In this document: piece by piece, positions 58,997 to 64,000 of the stretch
How the letters are laid out: every line of letters starts with the position of its first letter
How positions within the stretch are numbered: the stretch's first letter is position 1
NCBI RefSeq assembly: GCF_000004075.3
Contig: NC_026656.2
Location: 22,392,607-22,456,606 of the forward strand
Reading direction: 5' to 3'
Source of the DNA: Cucumis sativus
Lineage: Eukaryota; Streptophyta; Magnoliopsida; Cucurbitales; Cucurbitaceae
DNA length: 64,000 nucleotides
Position numbers and translations under genes: made by a program
Notes under the pieces: model-generated
Told to the model about the DNA's origin: nothing
The model's input: only the letters and a program-made list of their open reading frames with translations
The model's database searches: none

Positions 58997-60379
58997 ATTG
59001 GGTGAAAGATTGTTCCTACTGATTGTGATTGTTGCAGTCAGAAGCTCCATGGCCTCATATTTTGCAATCAATGGGAGCGAGGAGTTCAGATAAGGATTTT
59101 CTTTTCCCTTTATAATTTGATGTGCATAGAAACAGAATTCATTCAACTTTGGATTTTGCTTATTGGAGTAAACTAAATTCCAAAATCCAGATTATACCAA
59201 AATCTGCCTTGAATAATTGCCTTTATGCAGCTTCTTGGCTATGTATGCTCTAACTCACTAACTGCAGTTTTCATGAACTCTCCTATTATGAATTATCATA
59301 CACAGAAGTCAGGTTTTTGTCTTCTTGACCAGATAAGTTCTTCATGTAAGAGTTATATAAAGTTGATCCAATATCTTCTCGATGTCCACTCTTCATTTTG
59401 TATTTCAGCAGAACTTGCATTACCTAAAATCATTTAAAAAGGGATAAAAAAAAAGCTAGCCCATGAAAACATATTGAAAGAAAAATCAGGAGTAACTTTA
59501 AAACAAATTATTTAAGTAAGTTAACTAATTACAAGTTAGTAAGTTTATTTGTAACTTTACAAGGACTACATCTGAGCATAGTTACTGTGTTTTACTTGTA
59601 CATTACATTAAATTGGTTCTTGTTTTTAGTATTTGGATGTTCATTAGTTAGTTTGAATTGAGGTCACGTTTATCCATCTGTAACCAAAATTGGTATAATT
59701 ATAATAAGATTTTATCGATAGAATTATCCCGATGGTCTCTATTGTAAACATAATCAATCGGATTGCTTTTGATCATTTTTACTTAACGTTAGTTTTTGCT
59801 TTGTCTTAAATGGAAGCTATTTTCCAAATGAAATCACCATTGACAGATTGAGATCTCAAATAGACATGGCCCGAGTTAAAAGAGGTGTTGAGAGATCCAA
59901 TACAATTATATTTTGTGTTTGATTCCTTTACAAAAGAGAGAAGGAAATAAGAAATAAACAAAGAACGACCAACAAATACATGTAATAGTAACATATCTTG
60001 ACTTTGCAGCATATCCGTCCACACCAATCCCGCCGTACTTCTCTTCATTCAGAACTATGCACGATTTCCACGAATGGTGGAATCAAAACAAACCAACATT
60101 TGTCCATTTCTTACAACATTTTCCACTACAAACAAAATCTAAGCCAAACTTTTCCAGCCAAAAACCTTCAACAATCAGCTCAGCAAGAATCTCCTCCAAT
60201 TACGCCGAAACCAGTCCAAATGGACCACCTTAAAATTTACAAATCCCAGCAGCCTTCTTTCTTGTTTTCTTTCCCAAGTGTCAAACTTACTGGTCACGAT
60301 CAGGAACCTTCTGGCTTTCCATTTTGATGCTTATTTCAAGGAAAACACTCTTTCAGATTGTAACATAACTCTAAACAAT
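58997..60379. other. Intergenic spacer
   Basis: 3' region of the WEB gene and 5' region of the ZAR1-like gene. Short open frames at 59225-59437 and 59998-60327 have no domain support; the latter lies in the probable leader of the ZAR1-like gene. Confidence 0.55.
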
Positions 60380-62444
60380 ATGGATCTACTGGAGATTTGG
60401 TTAGTTTTCATTGTGAGCAACTATTTCTCGCTTGCCTCTTCTCTGAACGAAGAGGGATTAGCTCTGCTTTCATTCAAAAGCTCAACTTTTGATTCTCAAG
60501 GGTTCCTCCAAAACTGGAACTTGTCTGATGCAACGCCGTGTTCATGGAATGGAATCACTTGTGCAGAACAAAGAGTTGTCTCTCTCAGTATTGTAGACAA
60601 GAAACTCTCTGGTACTCTCCATCCTGCACTCGGGAAACTTGGGTCACTCCACCATTTGAGCCTTCAGAACAACAATCTTTTCGGAAGCTTCCCAACTGAA
60701 CTCTACAACCTGGTAGAGTTACAAAGCTTGGACCTCTCACAAAATCTCTTTAATGTTTCTATTCCAGATGGGTTTGGTTCCCACTTGACATCTCTTCAGA
60801 ATCTCAATCTTTCCTTCAATGTGATCCACGGTCCGATCCCTGCTGACTTTGGCAACTTGACCAACTTGCAAGGTACTCTTGATTTGTCTCACAATGTCTT
60901 TACAGGCCCAATCCCAGTGAGCCTACGCAGCCTCCCTACAACCCTTTATATTGATCTCAGTTACAATAATCTCAGCGGCTCAATTCCACCACAAGAAGCT
61001 TTCCAGAACCTTGGACCAACAGCTTATGTTGGGAATTCGTTTCTCTGTGGACTTCCCCTTAATGTTTCATGTTCATTCGTAATGCCACTGCCAAACCACG
61101 ACTCATGGTTCCATTGCCCATCACATGGAAAAGGTGGAAAAGCTTGTTCCATAATCACAGGCTCGGCTAGTATCATAGTTGGTTTCTGCTTGGTTATCCT
61201 AGTAGTATTTTGGTGCAAGAGAGCTTATCCGGCTAAAGGTAGTGAAAATCTAAATGGCTCCTGTAACTTTCGGCAGGTATTGATGCTTAAAACAGAGTTT
61301 TCTTGCTTCGCAAAACATGAAGCTGAGCCCCTACAAGAAAACATGGATAACTATAACTTTGTACTACTTGATCGGCAAGTCGACTTTGATCTTGAGCAAC
61401 TTTTGAAATCCTCAGCTTATCTTCTAGGCAAGAATGGGAATGGGATTGTGTATAAAGTGGTTCTAGAGAAGGGACTAAAGCTTGCAGTAAGAAGGTTGGA
61501 AGATGGAGCATATGAAAGATTTAAAGAGTTTCAAACTGAAGTTGAAGCAATAGGGAAAGTGAGGCACCCCAATATTGTAGCTCTTTTAGCTTATTGCTGG
61601 TCTGATGAAGAGAAGCTGCTCATTCATGAGTATATACCTCAGGGAGACCTAGCCACTGCAATTCATGGTAAATATTCAAAACCCTTCTAAACATATGGAT
61701 CAATTTCACACCAAACAGGACTAATCATCCAAATTGAAATTATTTTCACCAATAATGCTTCTATTTCTAATGATATTTTCCAATATTCAACCAGGAAAAG
61801 CAGAAATTTCCTACTTCAAACCACTTTCTTGGACTGATCGTGTGAAAATCATGAAAGGAATAGCAAAGGGATTGACATATCTTCACGAATTCAGCCCAAG
61901 AAAATACGTCCACGGCGATTTGAAACCAACCAACATTCTCCTAGGCAACAACATGGAACCCTACATCGCAGATTTCGGACTCGGACGACTAGCAAATGCC
62001 GCCGGAGATTTCACCTGCCCACCATCGGAACAAACCACCACGGCAACGCCGCGGCGGTCTCCATTCCGATCAAATTCCATGTGCTCCTCTCTGTCGATAG
62101 GGTCGTATTATCAAGCCCCAGAAGCGTTGAAGGCGGGAAAACCATCGCAGAAGTGGGATGTTTACTCGTTGGGGGTGATATTACTAGAAATTATAACGGG
62201 AAAGTTTCCGGTGATTCAATGGGGTTCATCGGAGATGGAACTGGTAGAATGGGTGGAGCTTGGAATGGATGAAGGGAAAAGGGTATTGTGTGTGATGGAT
62301 CCATCGATGTGTGGGGAAGTGGAGAAGGAAGAAGCTGCGGCGGCCATTGAAATAGCTGTTGCTTGCACTCGGAAGAACCCTGAGAAGAGACCTTGTATGA
62401 GAATTGTCTCTGAATGTTTGGAAAAATTGGGAACTTCATCGTAA
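60380..62444 (+). CDS. ZAR1-like leucine-rich-repeat receptor kinase, 645 aa
   Basis: Exons 60380-61667 and 61795-62444 (phase 1) encode 645 aa. The ATG at 60380 starts the signal peptide (MDLLEIWLVFIVSNYFSLAS). LRRNT with CSWNGITC (about 24-61), about six LRRs (68-220; for example LSLQNNNLFGSFP and LDLSHNVFTGPIP), TM helix 257-279, then a kinase domain (about 345-640). Kinase motifs: GKNGNGIVYKV loop, AVRRL where the VAVK lysine is Arg371, HGD 469-471 instead of HRD, DFG 489-491, and YQAPEA. These substitutions occur in the ZAR1 subfamily as I remember it, so it is an atypical, non-RD kinase. Arabidopsis ZAR1 works at the plasma membrane in the asymmetric zygote division and binds calmodulin and a G-beta subunit. 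This protein is about 70 aa shorter than Arabidopsis ZAR1 as I remember it. Confidence 0.9.
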
Positions 62445-62670
62445 TTGAACCGTAATTGCAAAATGTGAAGATGAAGAACGTCTCATGCATCACCGCCGAA
62501 GAACATGAATGAATCTCTGTGTCTCCTACGATATTGGGAATCTAACCTTTATTTTTTAGATTAGATTTCAAAAGTTCAAATAATAAACACATATAAATTG
62601 TAATCTAATAATAAACATATTTATATTTATGAAAATTGTATAAGATTACGAAAAAAAAACGGCTCACGAC

Positions 62671-62674
<4 letters not shown>

Positions 62675-62707
<33 letters not shown>
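62675..62707. repeat. AT dinucleotide microsatellite
   Basis: About sixteen uninterrupted AT units, 230 bases downstream of the ZAR1-like stop codon. Confidence 0.95.
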
Positions 62708-62709
<2 letters not shown>

Positions 62710-63261
62710 GAGAGTGCAACTATGAGACTTTAACTTTAGTAGAATGACTCATTAGTTAACGAATGTCGATTAGCTTAGCCTAAAGAGTTTAGCTAGTTAA
62801 TTTCGGTTCGTTGGAGCCCATGATCTATATGTCCACTGGATTTCTCTACTTGCTCGTAAGAAATTAATTTAGAATGTTTTTGTTGGAATAATTTGAATTG
62901 TTCGAATTAAGTAAAGAAAGAGAAATCAACATATATATAGACATCAGTTACAAGTTTAAGATATATCTTTACGTTTAAATGTGATTTAAATATGAATACA
63001 TATTCATATTCGACAGCTTGGAATTGATGAAAACGGTCAAAATTGTAAAAAGTCAAACTTTGATAGGTTTTATATTCAAATGAAATTTGAATTTCGAAAA
63101 AATGAATGCGAATTTATGATCGGGAGGTAGAAATTAGACATGATGAACAAAATAGTAAAAACGACTTGAAAAGTTAAAACTTGAATATGATTTAAATAAT
63201 GTCAAATTACCATATTTCCCTTAAACTAATTTAATTATCACTATCAATTATTTAGATTTGG

Positions 63262-63470
63262 CAAGCTCATCACATGCAATTTTGAAAGTGGTTTCATGCA
63301 TGTAACACACCTAACTCACTAATAGTTAATGGAATGCCAAAATTTGAGACTGTAACAAGCTCGTTACATACATATAAGACACCTAACCTATTGATAGTTA
63401 GTGGAATGTCAAGTGTTGAGAATGGGGAGCTCATTACACGCAATCTTGCATGTAGTTTGCTTATAAAAAA
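63262..63470. repeat. Imperfect tandem repeat, two to three units
   Basis: An AGCTCATTACATGCA-like word (near 63263, 63357 and 63426) alternates with ACACCTAACTCACTAATAGT (63306) and its variant ACACCTAACCTATTGATAGT (63380), each followed by TTAGTGGAATG-type sequence. Spacing is roughly 70-95 bp. Confidence 0.7.
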
Positions 63471-64000
63471 AATTTATTACAAATGGGTAAAAGAATCATT
63501 TGATCATTTTTGTAATTTAAAATTGTAAAATAAACCAAATCACTCTTTAGTCTCTTCGTAATCTCAAACAAAAGTTCTTCCTCCAAATTCCATCTCTCTC
63601 TCTATTCCTCCATTGTTCGAGTTGGCCCACAACCTGGTTCTAAGTCTGGAGAATAGCGGGTCAACACTTGTGGTAGTCTCAGCTTCAAGTTCGTGAGGAG
63701 ATTACGAGAATAGAAAAGCTTCAAAGGTGAGTTTTTCTATTTATCAAGGGTAGTTATGCATGTTAATTACTAAAATATTTAGTTGCATTTAGAGTAAAAT
63801 TTTGTCTTTATTCCTCTACACATGTCCTCGTTTTCCATCACTCCAATACCCACTTCAACATCTAGAAAAGTCGCATTAGAATTCATCTTATATGTGCCTA
63901 GACGAGTGACAAAACCAAACTACGTCTCCTCAATGGAACAAGATTTAAAATAAGTAATTTAGATAAAATTATATCTTTTCTTGTAACACAAGGCACTACA

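Larger units (their letters stand above)
62445..64000. other. Intergenic region to the window end
   Basis: No gene seen. It contains an AT microsatellite (62675-62707) and an imperfect tandem repeat (63262-63470). The segment from about 63540 (pyrimidine-rich, then CAAAGGTGAG near 63721) could be the leader of a downstream gene or a retroelement LTR, which the window does not resolve. Confidence 0.5.

Overview
The window is nuclear DNA of a flowering plant, almost certainly a eudicot. It is AT-rich, its genes are split by GT-AG introns, and its proteins have plant-type architectures: an LRK10L receptor kinase, a WEB coiled-coil protein, a ZAR1-like LRR kinase and a plant GAT1_2.1 amidotransferase. 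The interspersed AT-rich MITE-like repeats (near 15.4 kb and 37.5 kb) resemble ones I associate with Cucurbitaceae such as Cucumis. That lineage is inference from memory, not a computed match. There are no CRISPR arrays, operons or bacterial features, and I recognised no rRNA or tRNA gene.

Layout. 1-6.7 kb: gene-free, with a decayed Copia-type LTR and primer-binding site near 0.7-1.2 kb. 6.75-7.25 kb (-): a small basic protein of unknown function with a TATA box and GA-rich leader. 11.3-19.5 kb (+): an LRK10L/WAK-like receptor kinase locus with two tandem, splice-compatible ectodomain exons in front of one kinase. 22.0-26.0 kb (+): splicing factor SF3A1. 30.2-31.8 kb (-): glutamine amidotransferase GAT1_2.1-like. 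38.1-41.5 kb (-): an L-Ala-D/L-Glu epimerase-like enolase-superfamily protein. 43.8-53.3 kb (-): a 20-exon LisH/HEAT protein, homologous to RELCH/KIAA1468. 56.6-59.0 kb (+): WEB-family coiled-coil protein. 60.4-62.4 kb (+): ZAR1-like LRR receptor kinase. The remainder is intergenic, with microsatellites, short tandem duplications and degenerate transposon remnants.

I rebuilt exon-intron structures by hand from open frames, GT/AG sites and phase. All multi-exon models close with consistent phase: LRK10L 705 aa, SF3A1 809 aa, GAT1_2.1 424 aa, epimerase about 493 aa, RELCH-like 1193 aa, WEB 632 aa, ZAR1-like 645 aa. The genes are functionally unrelated neighbours, as is usual in plants, and I see no gene cluster.

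I did not find a clearly new system. The points most worth a second look are: the twin alternative ectodomain exons of the LRK10L locus; the replacement by Val of one of the two catalytic lysines in the epimerase-like protein; an in-frame, stop-free 114-nt first intron in GAT1_2.1; and an unexplained antisense open frame inside the LRK10L first intron.
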